A stretch of DNA of 40,646 bases from Paracoccaceae bacterium (lineage in GTDB: Bacteria; Pseudomonadota; Alphaproteobacteria; Rhodobacterales; Rhodobacteraceae): NCBI GenBank assembly GCA_029242355.1, contig JAQWUC010000071.1, forward strand, positions 1 to 40,646, written 5' to 3'. Of the stretch, positions 19,687 through 28,897 are shown piece by piece. The position numbers were made by a program, and so were the translations under genes. Below the pieces are notes generated by a model that was given only the letters and a program-made list of their open reading frames with translations, did not search any database and was not told the origin of the DNA. Numbering within the stretch: position 1 is the stretch's first letter; every line of letters starts with the position of its first letter.

Positions 19687-19771
19687 AATTTCTGGCTTTT
19701 CTAGAATCAGGTTTTTATATAAGGAAATCTATTTTTTTGGTTATAATTATAAAATTAATTCTTTTGATATA

Positions 19772-20920
19772 CTATATTTTAGCTTTTTGTTTTTTGGGAT
19801 CATAGAATGGTATCTGCACAATTTTAGCCTTTTCTTTTGAACCATCTATATGAACTTTTAGTGATGTGCCTATATGCGCAAAATTGATGTCAATCATTGC
19901 TAGGGCAATATTTTCTTTTAAGCGGGGTGAGTATACTGCAGACGTGACTTTCCCAACAATTTGTTCATCTATTTCAATTGACCAAAATTCTTTATTTGGC
20001 GAATTTAGTGGTTTGGTGTCAATAATCAGACCAATTTGCTTTTTGGAAATACCATTCAGTTTTATATTACTTAATGCCATTTTTCCAATGAACTTTGTCT
20101 TCATATCTAGATTTACAAGTCTTTCAAGGTTCATTTCAAATGGATTGTTTTCAGAGTTCATATCGGCATGATAAGATAACATTCCTCCTTCAATTCGACG
20201 GATGGTTGAAGTATGACCGGGTTTAAGACCAAATGGTTCGCCTGCTTTCATAATTATTTCCCAAAGTTTTGTGCCTTGTGAGCCATCACGTAGGAATATT
20301 TCGTAACCTAACTCACTGGACCATCCTGTTCGAGACACTATCAATGGTATTCCTTCATGGTTCAATTCTATAAACCAATAGTAACGTAGCTGTGATACGC
20401 TTTCTCCAAATAGCGCATTTATTATCTCTCTTGATTTGGGGCCCTGGAGTTGTAATGGCGAAACATCAGGTTCACAGATATTAATATTCATATTGGAATT
20501 TATAGCTATTCCTTTGACCCAAAGAAGAATATCGCTGTCAGCTAAGGATAGCCAAAAATGGTTTTTGCCAAGTCTTAACAAAACTGGATCGTTTAAAATC
20601 CCGCCATTGTTGTCGGTAAGTATAATATATTTGCATTGACCGACGGCGCATTGGGAAATATCTCGCGGAGTTAAAAATTGTACAAATTTTTCTGCGTCTG
20701 GCCCTGTTATTTCTACCTGTCTTTCTACTGAAACATCACAAAGTATTGCTTTATTGATAAGGTTCCAAAAGTTTTCCTCCGGGTCTCCAAAATCACGAGG
20801 GATATACATGTGATTGTAAACAGAAAAGTCTTTAGCTCCCCACTGGACGGTCGCTTTAAAAAATGGAGATTTTCTGATCTGAGTGCCAAATCCAAAATCG
20901 TTTTTGTTCTTGTTTTTCAA
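19772..20920 (-). CDS. GcvT-superfamily aminomethyltransferase, dimethylsulfoniopropionate demethylase (DmdA)-like
   Basis: IRKSPFFKATVQWGAKDFSVYNHMYIP, CDVSVERQVEITGPDA, LNDPVLLRL, RTGWSSELGYEIFL, RRIEGGMLSYHADMNSENNPFEM, AVYSPRLKENIALAMI; true DmdA versus sister clade not resolved. Confidence 0.78.
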   Translation of the reverse strand: MKNKNKNDFGFGTQIRKSPFFKATVQWGAKDFSVYNHMYIPRDFGDPEENFWNLINKAILCDVSVERQVEITGPDAEKFVQFLTPRDISQCAVGQCKYIILTDNNGGILNDPVLLRLGKNHFWLSLADSDILLWVKGIAINSNMNINICEPDVSPLQLQGPKSREIINALFGESVSQLRYYWFIELNHEGIPLIVSRTGWSSELGYEIFLRDGSQGTKLWEIIMKAGEPFGLKPGHTSTIRRIEGGMLSYHADMNSENNPFEMNLERLVNLDMKTKFIGKMALSNIKLNGISKKQIGLIIDTKPLNSPNKEFWSIEIDEQIVGKVTSAVYSPRLKENIALAMIDINFAHIGTSLKVHIDGSKEKAKIVQIPFYDPKKQKAKI

Positions 20921-20968
20921 AATTTATCCAATCGTTTGTAATTAAGTCTGAGAGGACATCTCATCTTT

Positions 20969-21304
20969 TTATCGACCAAAGCCAGCGCTGATAAATGGAT
21001 TTTGGTATAACTGACCATGTGACTCAACTCCATCTTGAATGATACAGTCTTCGGTTGGTCTTGCTACACATAGAAGTATGTAACCCTCTTGTGATTGTCT
21101 TTTATTTATAGCTGTAGCTCCTGGTTGCTTTACTTTACCTGAAACTAGTTTCGCAGCGCACGTGATACAACCTCCATAGTTGCAGCCTATCGGCAATTGA
21201 ATTCCCTTTTCGAGAGCAGCTTCATAAATTGATTGATTATACTTAACGTCGATTTCAATATTGCTGTTTAATAATTTTACTTTGTATGAACTAATTTTAG
21301 GCAT
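20969..21304 (-). CDS. Plant-type [2Fe-2S] ferredoxin
   Basis: GCNYGGCITCAAKL...LLCVARP (C-x4-C-x2-C...C); ATG at 21304 overlaps the upstream stop by 1 nt (TGATG). Confidence 0.92.
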   Translation of the reverse strand: MPKISSYKVKLLNSNIEIDVKYNQSIYEAALEKGIQLPIGCNYGGCITCAAKLVSGKVKQPGATAINKRQSQEGYILLCVARPTEDCIIQDGVESHGQLYQNPFISAGFGR

Positions 21305-21753
21305 CAAATTCCTAAATTTAATTTAGGTTTCCAAAAAGGTCGAAATAATTCAATTTTTGGGCATCTGTCCATAACAACCTTTAAGCCTGCATCTTCCGCT
21401 AATTTTGCTGCTTTTTCATCGAACACACCAATCTGTGCCCATAAAACTTTTGCGCCTACATTTATTGCGTCGTTCGCAATATTATAAAGTGCATTTGAAT
21501 TTCGAAAAACTTGAACCATATCAATTGGCCCATCAATCTTTTTGATTGATGAAAAAACTTTAATACCTCTTATTTCATCTAATCCGGGTCGCGGATTTAT
21601 AGGCATCATGTTGAAACCTTGCTCGTGTAAAACGCGAAGGACCCCATAGCTAAATTTTGTAGGATCTGGACTTGCTCCAACCATTGCAATGTTTTTCACT
21701 GAGGCGAGTATTTCAGATAAATAGTTTTCCGGATATGGTTGATTGTGATTCAT
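21304..21753 (-). CDS. CoA-binding domain protein (YccU/succinyl-CoA synthetase-like Rossmann fold)
   Basis: IAMVGASPDPTKFSYGVLRVL, INPRPGLDEIRG, VLWAQIGVFDEKAAKLAEDAGLKVVMDRCPKIE. Confidence 0.92.
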   Translation of the reverse strand: MNHNQPYPENYLSEILASVKNIAMVGASPDPTKFSYGVLRVLHEQGFNMMPINPRPGLDEIRGIKVFSSIKKIDGPIDMVQVFRNSNALYNIANDAINVGAKVLWAQIGVFDEKAAKLAEDAGLKVVMDRCPKIELFRPFWKPKLNLGI

Positions 21754-21763
21754 AATTTTTCTC

Positions 21764-23116
21764 CTAAATCCAAATATCAGACGTACAATCACCGCCTGGG
21801 TACCGAGTTTCGTGGCATCGTGATGGACCATTGGGTTCTTTTCCAAAATCAACTATAAAGTCAGGATTTATTTTCATTCCGCCGATATCAGTGTTACAGT
21901 CAACCATAATCATTACGCCACCCTTATGTCGTATCTCGGGGTAAAATTGATTATCCCAAGTTGAAAAAAGTGATGTTGTGACATAAAGGCGTTTGCCATC
22001 GAGCGACAACTGTATCATTTGAGGTCCGCCAGCTATCTCAACACCATTAACTATAGGCGCTTTTTCCAACATTCCTCCCATCCACACTTGTCCTGTTAAA
22101 ACAGGATTATGAGGATCAGAAATATCGTATTGCCTTAGGTCGCCATGAAGCCAGTTAGATAGGTAAAGGTATTTGTCATCCATAGATAGAAGAATTACTG
22201 TGATTAGGCCTGGAAGAGGAATTGGCCACTCAGGGTGTCGCTCATTTTCAACATCAATTATTTTCTTTACAATCCATTCATTTCCTTCTTTGTACCAATG
22301 AATAATGTTTGATGACATCGCTGCACCAACAAAACCATGGCTTGAGTCCGGATTATGGTGAAATCGAACCTCAAGAGGAACAAGACCATCTTCTCCTAAA
22401 TAGTGTGTTTTGATAACTTTCTTTTCTTTAAAGTTCCAAAAATGTATTTCCCTTCCATATTTTAATAACCCCACCTCTTCCAAATCAAAGCCAGGCATAA
22501 AAGTATTAGGAGCGGCCCATTCGCTTGAAACCATAACGTTATGGCGTGGCTGATACCAAAAATCATAATTAAATTTCATCCCACCAAGATCGTTTTCCCA
22601 TCGGCCTAGTATTTCAAAATCTTTGTTTAAGTGAAGAAAGCCACCCGGGGCGTTTCCTTTTGCATCGCCAAGCATTGATATTATGATTTCAGACCCTAAG
22701 CAATGGACAGTATGTGGAGCTGATAAATTTGTTTTTCTTTTGATTTCTTCTCCTGAAATAACTTTAGAAATTCTTGGTTCTCTCGGATTTGTTGCACAGT
22801 CAATTATGTGTATGTTGGAGGACCGAACACCTGGAACAATTAAGTATTTTCTCTCCATACTTTCATCATCAAAGCAAGATGAGCAAGCATTCCAGCCCAT
22901 ATGATGTAATTCGTCACCGACACTAGGCATTTCACAGCGGTTTATAACTTGTGAAAAAGTTTTACTTTTAGGATCTGCGTCAACCGTTGCTAAATAATCG
23001 GGCTCTTGAATTCCTGTTCCAACATAGATAGCAATTGTGTAAAGTAGCTTTTCTCTAGGAGCTTGCATTGCATCCATTGGCGATGCGTAACCTGGCCCAC
23101 AACAGCTTTTATTCAT
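21764..23116 (-). CDS. mtoX: Selenium-binding protein SBP56 family / methanethiol oxidase homologue
   Basis: SCCGPGYASPMDAM..PREKLLY, DELHHMGWNACSSC, LSAPHTVHCLG, FHHNPDSSHGFVGAAMSSNI, GDLRQYDISDP, YPGGDCTSDIWI C-terminus. Confidence 0.9.
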   Translation of the reverse strand: MNKSCCGPGYASPMDAMQAPREKLLYTIAIYVGTGIQEPDYLATVDADPKSKTFSQVINRCEMPSVGDELHHMGWNACSSCFDDESMERKYLIVPGVRSSNIHIIDCATNPREPRISKVISGEEIKRKTNLSAPHTVHCLGSEIIISMLGDAKGNAPGGFLHLNKDFEILGRWENDLGGMKFNYDFWYQPRHNVMVSSEWAAPNTFMPGFDLEEVGLLKYGREIHFWNFKEKKVIKTHYLGEDGLVPLEVRFHHNPDSSHGFVGAAMSSNIIHWYKEGNEWIVKKIIDVENERHPEWPIPLPGLITVILLSMDDKYLYLSNWLHGDLRQYDISDPHNPVLTGQVWMGGMLEKAPIVNGVEIAGGPQMIQLSLDGKRLYVTTSLFSTWDNQFYPEIRHKGGVMIMVDCNTDIGGMKINPDFIVDFGKEPNGPSRCHETRYPGGDCTSDIWI

Positions 23117-23236
23117 ATCAGGGGGTCCTATTCTTTGGTGATTATTCTAATTGACTTTAGTAACTGTTTCTAAAGAATGTAGTGTAGAGTTTAAAGTGTA
23201 AAAAATTAGTGCAGTTAGATTGCCAAGTGAGGTTCA

Positions 23237-23869
23237 ATGGTCAAAAGTTTAATAGCGGGATTTACCGATTTTAAAAAGGATTTTTTTGGTAATGATAAAA
23301 GTTTTTATGAAAACTTAGCAAAACGTGGTCAGAAGCCAAAAACAATCATTATATCGTGTTCTGATTCAAGAGTTGATCCAGCAATACTATTCGGCGCACG
23401 ACCTGGTGATTTATTTGTGGTTCGAAATGTTGCTAACCTAGTTCCACCTTATCAGCCTGACGAGAACTATCATGGAATTAGTGCTGCCATCGAATTTGGA
23501 GTTAGGGATCTAGGTGTTCGAGAAATTGTGGTTCTTGGACATGCTTTTTGCGGAGGGATCAAAGCTCTCTGTTCCCATACATTTGGTGACGATAAAAGTG
23601 ATCGTGAGTTCATTACGTCCTGGATTAAAATTGCGATGCCAATTATGAATAAGTTTAATATAAAATCTTCTGAAGAATACGACGTTCACCAAGTAGAAAA
23701 AGACTCAATAGTTAATTCTATGAAAAACTTGAGAACTTTCCCTTGGCTAAGATCCCTTGAAGTTTCTAATGAACTAATAATCCATGGTTGGTGGTTTGAT
23801 ATGGAACACGGTGCGTTGTGGGCCTACAATGAGGATAGTAACACATTTTCAAAATTAGTTGATAATTAA
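23237..23869 (+). CDS. Beta-class carbonic anhydrase
   Basis: ISCSDSRVDPAILFGARPGDLFVVRNVAN and VLGHAFCGGIKAL zinc/active-site motifs. Confidence 0.95.
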   Translation: MVKSLIAGFTDFKKDFFGNDKSFYENLAKRGQKPKTIIISCSDSRVDPAILFGARPGDLFVVRNVANLVPPYQPDENYHGISAAIEFGVRDLGVREIVVLGHAFCGGIKALCSHTFGDDKSDREFITSWIKIAMPIMNKFNIKSSEEYDVHQVEKDSIVNSMKNLRTFPWLRSLEVSNELIIHGWWFDMEHGALWAYNEDSNTFSKLVDN

Positions 23870-23894
23870 ATAATAGAATTGAAAGTTTAAAATT

Positions 23895-24530
23895 TTGCCG
23901 TTTAATGATTGGTGGTCTTTGGCTGTTATATGTGTTTTAGGAGCATTTTCTCCTGGCCCAAGTCTGATGGTAATTTTAACACTAACTGCTTCAGATGGTA
24001 GAGGCGCAGGATATAAAGCATCTTTGGGACATGGTTTGGGGATCTTTTTATACGCGCTTTTTTCGGCGAGCAGTTTGGGTTTAATTTTGACAGTGTATAG
24101 ACAATTATTTGAGACTGTTCAGGTTTGTGGAGCAATTTTTCTATGCTATTTAGGAATTCGTATAATACGTTCGTCTTTTTTAACAAAACTCAATAATGCT
24201 TCTGATGCTGTTCCCAATAAGAAGAGTGCGAATAGTTTTGTTGATGGATTTTTAATTGCTATTTTGAATCCAAAAATAGCAGTTTTTTTTCTATCACTTT
24301 TTAGCCAGTTTCTAAATTCTGAACAGATCGTAGGAACACATTTGGGTATGGCGGTTTTAGCTGGGCTTATTGATACAAGTGCCTATTTAATTATGGTTTC
24401 GTTGATTAGTACCTCAATCATGCAAACATTTTTATCGTCATATAAAAAATCAGTTGAATTTTTCTTTGGTGTAATATTAGTATTCCTTTCAATTTCATTA
24501 TGTTTATCACTCATAATGGATTATTTATAA
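23895..24530 (+). CDS. LysE/RhtB-family exporter (TTG start)
   Basis: SPGPSLMVILTLTASDGRGAGYKASLGHGLGI, YLGIRIIRS, NPKIAVFFLSLFSQF; no in-frame ATG upstream of the conserved N-terminus. Confidence 0.88.
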   Translation: MPFNDWWSLAVICVLGAFSPGPSLMVILTLTASDGRGAGYKASLGHGLGIFLYALFSASSLGLILTVYRQLFETVQVCGAIFLCYLGIRIIRSSFLTKLNNASDAVPNKKSANSFVDGFLIAILNPKIAVFFLSLFSQFLNSEQIVGTHLGMAVLAGLIDTSAYLIMVSLISTSIMQTFLSSYKKSVEFFFGVILVFLSISLCLSLIMDYL

Positions 24531-24578
24531 CTATTTATTAATAGATGTGATTGACGAAATTTTATTAAAGAAGGAGTT

Positions 24579-25205
24579 TTGATGAATTCTGTTCGTTATA
24601 AGATTATAGGTCGGTCTGGGGCTGGATCCTTGATTGCTGAATTTTTGTTAACCGAAATAGGTGTAGATTATGAAGTTATCTTCACTAATCCAAAAGACTT
24701 TAAGACTGGTCAACCGCTTTCAGCTCATCCTCAAGGAAAAATCCCTACGATGATTTGTCCTAATGAAACCCCAATTTTTGAAACTTTAGCTATTATTAAT
24801 CATATAACTGATCGGTTTGGTAAATTAGCGCCCATGCGCTTGACACCAATTTATGATAGATATTGGCAGTTTCTTTCACTTATGGCCACTTCGATTTATC
24901 CCGCTTATCATAGACAGCATCATTCAAAATATTATATCAAAGTGGAATGTTATGAGAGTTTAAGAGAAAATGCTAGAAAAGAACAGGCAGCAATATACGA
25001 TTATATCGAAACGGAGTTAGATCCTTATGTTTGTGGTGAGCTTTTAACAGCAGCAGATCTTTATTTATACATGCTTATGCGATGGGATATTTACAAGGAT
25101 GCTTTATACGATAAGAGACCTAAACTAAAAGCTTTGAATAAAATGATTAGAACCAGACCATCGATCGTTAGAGTTTTAGAGAGTCAACCAAATAGAAAAA
25201 AATAA
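24579..25205 (+). CDS. Glutathione S-transferase family protein
   Basis: HPQGKIPTMI, ETLAIINHI, LLTAADLYLYML. Confidence 0.85.
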   Translation: MMNSVRYKIIGRSGAGSLIAEFLLTEIGVDYEVIFTNPKDFKTGQPLSAHPQGKIPTMICPNETPIFETLAIINHITDRFGKLAPMRLTPIYDRYWQFLSLMATSIYPAYHRQHHSKYYIKVECYESLRENARKEQAAIYDYIETELDPYVCGELLTAADLYLYMLMRWDIYKDALYDKRPKLKALNKMIRTRPSIVRVLESQPNRKK

Positions 25206-25220
25206 ATATAATAAGATTGG

Positions 25221-26093
25221 TTAAGATAGAAAATTATCAAAAAGTGATTGCAACTCCAACTGTCTCTCTGAGGTTGGTTCTCTGAATGGTGGTAAAAGGT
25301 TCCTCCAATCATCATCACCTGTTCTAGTGTAAATTAGGTGCTTGATTGAGGGAATTAAAGATTCCTTTGAAATAGTCTGGCGGATGTATGATATTTTTGA
25401 AATTAATTCATCAATATTTTTACTTCTGCTCGACCAAGCCGCTGAGCTTAAAAATAACGTTTGATTTGCAGTAGCAGAAATGCAGCCAGAAAAATTGGAT
25501 TTATGAGCCTCCAATATTGATACTTCAGAGCTAGGGAAAACTTTAAAGGTTTTATTTTTTGAAAGAACTCGACAATAGGTCAGATCTCCGGATGAGTCTT
25601 TAATACCGCTAAACCTATTGGGCCATTGCTTATGTAGTTTTTCTATTACTTCTATTGGAATAGTTAGCCCAGTCATTTGTGGAAAGTTATAAAAATAAAT
25701 TTTGATTTTACGAGTTCCAAGGTTTTTATGTAAAGCTTTATACCAGACAAAAAGATCTTCGTTCTTAAGTGGTTTGTAGTAAAATGGTGGTAGGACGAGA
25801 GCTACCTTGAAGCCAAGTTCATCTGCAATTTGGGTCAAATGAATGCTTTCAGAGATTGAAGGCGTCCCCGTACCAACCATGAGTTTATCCTTATCGAGGC
25901 CATCAGCAGCACTTTTCATAATTAATTTTCGTTGATGGGAGTTAAAAGAATTAGCTTCTCCTGTTGAGCCAAGAATATTTATTCCATCGCACCCACTTTT
26001 TAGAGCCCATGAGCAATGAGATAGAAAGAGCTCAATGATAGGTTCACCCTTATCATTAATTGGAGTTGGTACTGCTGCTATTACACCAAACAT
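25221..26093 (-). CDS. Dihydrodipicolinate synthase (DapA) family aldolase/lyase
   Basis: AAVPTPIND, NILGSTGEANSF, LVLPPFYYKP, YFYNFPQMTGL, FSGIKDSSGD (Schiff-base Lys); AGGAGAG RBS supports ATG at 26093 rather than 26114. Confidence 0.9.
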   Translation of the reverse strand: MFGVIAAVPTPINDKGEPIIELFLSHCSWALKSGCDGINILGSTGEANSFNSHQRKLIMKSAADGLDKDKLMVGTGTPSISESIHLTQIADELGFKVALVLPPFYYKPLKNEDLFVWYKALHKNLGTRKIKIYFYNFPQMTGLTIPIEVIEKLHKQWPNRFSGIKDSSGDLTYCRVLSKNKTFKVFPSSEVSILEAHKSNFSGCISATANQTLFLSSAAWSSRSKNIDELISKISYIRQTISKESLIPSIKHLIYTRTGDDDWRNLLPPFREPTSERQLELQSLFDNFLS

Positions 26094-26313
26094 GGGTCTC
26101 TCCTGATCGATCATAAAATTTAATATTAGATAAATTATATTTCAACTATAGTTAGTGATATAGTAAATAGTTAGTCCGTTTAAAAGTAGAGAAAACAAGT
26201 TATAATTTTACTTTTTATGAGTATTTGTATAGCACTTACTTTTAAGAATTAAAGTAAATAAAAATATAATTTACAGTGAAAAAATTTTAAAAAATATTAT
26301 ATGAGTACTGTTT

Positions 26314-26979
26314 ATGTGTTGTTTATATCATCTAGCTCTATCTCCATTTTGCAGAAAAGTGCGTCTTATTCTGGCAGAAAAAAAACTAGAAGTTAATTTG
26401 ATTGAAGAACCTATTTTGGAAAAGCGATTTGAGTTCTTTACCCACAGCCCGTCTTCAAAGGTACCTGTTTTGCAAATAAATGGTTTAGTTATTTCAGAAA
26501 GCAATGCAATATTTGAATATCTGGAAGAGATTTATCCAGATCCTCCTTTGTTACCTGAAATAATGGCTGACAAAGTGGAAGCAAGAAGGCTTTCTTGCTG
26601 GTTTGACGATACCTTTCACAGAGAAGTTACGGCTAAACTCTTGTATCAAAGGATTTATAAGAATCTTTCTGGTACCGATCACGTTGATAGTGGTATTATG
26701 AAATCAGGCATGACAGCATTAAAATTGCATTTTCAATCCATTGGCGAAATATTAGAGAAAAGGCGTTGGTTGGCTGGAGACAAGATGACGATAGCTGATT
26801 TTGCTGGTGCAGCGCATATTTCCAGTTTGGATTATATTGGTGATATTGATTGGGAAAAATTTGACTCTATTAAAAATTGGTACGTAAAAATAAAAAGCAG
26901 GCCAGCATTTCGTTCGCTGTTAAAGGATTATCTTCCAGCTTTCGTTCCCCCAGAGCACTATGAGGACCTTGATTTTTAA
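26314..26979 (+). CDS. fzlA: GST-fold cell-division protein FzlA homologue
   Basis: YHLALSPFCRKVRLILAEK, EYLEEIYPDPPLLPE, RRLSCWFDDTFHREVTAKLL, C-terminus FVPPEHYEDLDF; adjacent to queG, an arrangement I associate with alphaproteobacterial FzlA. Confidence 0.8.
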   Translation: MCCLYHLALSPFCRKVRLILAEKKLEVNLIEEPILEKRFEFFTHSPSSKVPVLQINGLVISESNAIFEYLEEIYPDPPLLPEIMADKVEARRLSCWFDDTFHREVTAKLLYQRIYKNLSGTDHVDSGIMKSGMTALKLHFQSIGEILEKRRWLAGDKMTIADFAGAAHISSLDYIGDIDWEKFDSIKNWYVKIKSRPAFRSLLKDYLPAFVPPEHYEDLDF

Positions 26980-26980
26980 C

Positions 26981-28036
26981 ATGGCAAGTTTTTTAACTAC
27001 TAATTTGGAAGAGACAGTAAGGGCTAAAGCCAAAGAATATGGATTTTCATCAGCTATGATTACTTGGCCTGGCTCTATTCCAAAAGCTAAAAAACAACTA
27101 AATAATTTCTTGCAAAGTGGGTTCCATGGTCAGATGGATTGGTTGGAGAAAAGAAGCAATTGGCGTTCGCGTCCAAAAATTTTATGGCCGGATGTACAAT
27201 CAATAATAATGCTTACCGAGAATTATACACCTGAGGATGATGTATTACGAGGGTTAACAAAAAGGGACCGTGGAAATATTTCCGTCTATGCTCATGGATA
27301 TGATTATCACAATGTTATGAAAAAGAGGTTGAAAAGATATGGTGGTTGGTTTGTTAATCGTACAAAGGCTAATATAAAAGTGTTTGTTGATACGGCACCT
27401 GTTATGGAAAAACCGCTTGCTCAAGCGGCGGGGGTGGGTTGGCAGGGCAAACATACCAATTTAGTAAGTCGCGAGTTAGGCAATTGGTTTTTTATAGGAG
27501 TAATCTTTACTGATTTAAAAATGCAGACAGATAAAGGAGAGGTTGATCATTGTGGCAGTTGTAAACGATGTTTAGACGTCTGTCCTACTTCAGCTTTTGT
27601 TGAACCGTATAAATTGGATGCTAGAAAATGTATATCATATTTGACAATTGAACATAAGGGTCCTATCGATTTGGATTTGAGAGGGCAAATCGGTAATAGA
27701 ATTTATGGTTGCGATGACTGTCTTGCAGTATGTCCTTGGAATAAGTTTGCTAAATCAGCAACAGAATTAAAGTATCATTCTAAAAAACATCTTAATCTTC
27801 AGCCACTACAAAATCTTGCTAGTCTTACGGAGGAGCAATTTCGGCAAAAATTTTCAGGATCGCCAATTAAAAGAATTGGAAGAAATCGGTTTGTAAGAAA
27901 TGTTCTTTATGCTATTGGAAATTCTACAAAATCTAAATTTAAAGTGACAGCGCAAGAGTTACTGCACGATGCCGATTTAGGGGTAAGAGATGCAGCCGCA
28001 TGGGCTTTAAAAAAACTGAATGGGTTTAATGACTAA
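26981..28036 (+). CDS. queG: Epoxyqueuosine reductase
   Basis: Two 4Fe-4S motifs CGSCKRCLDVCP and CDDCLAVCPWNKFA, DTAPVMEKPLAQAAGVGWQGKHTNLVS. Confidence 0.96.
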   Translation: MASFLTTNLEETVRAKAKEYGFSSAMITWPGSIPKAKKQLNNFLQSGFHGQMDWLEKRSNWRSRPKILWPDVQSIIMLTENYTPEDDVLRGLTKRDRGNISVYAHGYDYHNVMKKRLKRYGGWFVNRTKANIKVFVDTAPVMEKPLAQAAGVGWQGKHTNLVSRELGNWFFIGVIFTDLKMQTDKGEVDHCGSCKRCLDVCPTSAFVEPYKLDARKCISYLTIEHKGPIDLDLRGQIGNRIYGCDDCLAVCPWNKFAKSATELKYHSKKHLNLQPLQNLASLTEEQFRQKFSGSPIKRIGRNRFVRNVLYAIGNSTKSKFKVTAQELLHDADLGVRDAAAWALKKLNGFND

Positions 28037-28886
28037 ACGATTATTAATTCTTGGCTGTGGTTATAGTGCACAGTTTATTTCCAAAAAGTTAATATCGAAA
28101 GGCTGGAGGGTTTTTGGAACAACTAGATCTAAGGACAATTTTAGAAAATTCCAAGATTTAAAAATCGAGCCAATTTTTTGGGGTGATATGTCTACTTTGA
28201 CTAATGTGTTGGCACATGAATGCTCCATATTGTCGACTATTGCACCATCTGGCTTGGTCGACCAAGGGTTAAATAAGATTATTCCGTTACTGAAACATGA
28301 TAGAGCTAGGGTAAAGTGGCTTGGTTATTTTTCTTCAACTGGCGTTTATGGAGATAGAATGGGTGGATGGGTGAGTGAAGAAAGTGAGGTTGATACGATT
28401 ATTGAGCAAGGGATTGCTAGAGTAGAGGCTGAAAAAAACTGGTCAAAATTAGCTTGCGAACATAATTTACCATTATTCATTTTTCGTGTTGCTGGAATTT
28501 ATGGACCAGGCCGCAATGTTTTTGAGAGAATAAAATCAGGCACAATTCAAAAAATTACCAAACAAAATCAATATTTTAGCAGGATTCATGTAGATGATCT
28601 TGCAGGTGCAGTTTGTATGAGCCTTCAGAAACCAAAGCTAGCGGGAATTTATAATATTTGCGATGATTTGCCAGCATCTAGCGCTGATGTAATAGATGAA
28701 GCTACAAAAATCTTGAGACTACCTAGCTTGCCAGAAGTTAGTTTTAATGATTCTAATTTATCTAGAATGGCGACAAGTTTTTACTTAGAGTCCAAGAGAG
28801 TATCTAATAAAAAGTTAAATCACTTATTGGGATATTCGTTAAAATACCCAACCTATATTTCTGGCCTTAGGTCACTAATAATTTAA
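28029..28886 (+). CDS. NAD(P)-dependent epimerase/dehydratase-like SDR (YeeZ-like)
   Basis: LLILGCGYSAQFISKKLISKGW, YFSSTGVYGDRMGGWVSEES, FRVAGIYGPGRN, RIHVDDLA; ATG overlaps queG. Confidence 0.88.
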   Translation: MTKRLLILGCGYSAQFISKKLISKGWRVFGTTRSKDNFRKFQDLKIEPIFWGDMSTLTNVLAHECSILSTIAPSGLVDQGLNKIIPLLKHDRARVKWLGYFSSTGVYGDRMGGWVSEESEVDTIIEQGIARVEAEKNWSKLACEHNLPLFIFRVAGIYGPGRNVFERIKSGTIQKITKQNQYFSRIHVDDLAGAVCMSLQKPKLAGIYNICDDLPASSADVIDEATKILRLPSLPEVSFNDSNLSRMATSFYLESKRVSNKKLNHLLGYSLKYPTYISGLRSLII

Positions 28887-28897
28887 AAGTTGCAAGT

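Noticed and set aside
19741-19752. TTATAATTATAA palindrome upstream of the threonine aldolase gene
   Set aside because: AT-only 12-mer in an AT-rich spacer, expected by chance.
26094-26313. Hidden small RNA or tRNA in the longest intergenic region
   Set aside because: Very AT-rich, no cloverleaf or stable stem visible; more likely divergent promoters.
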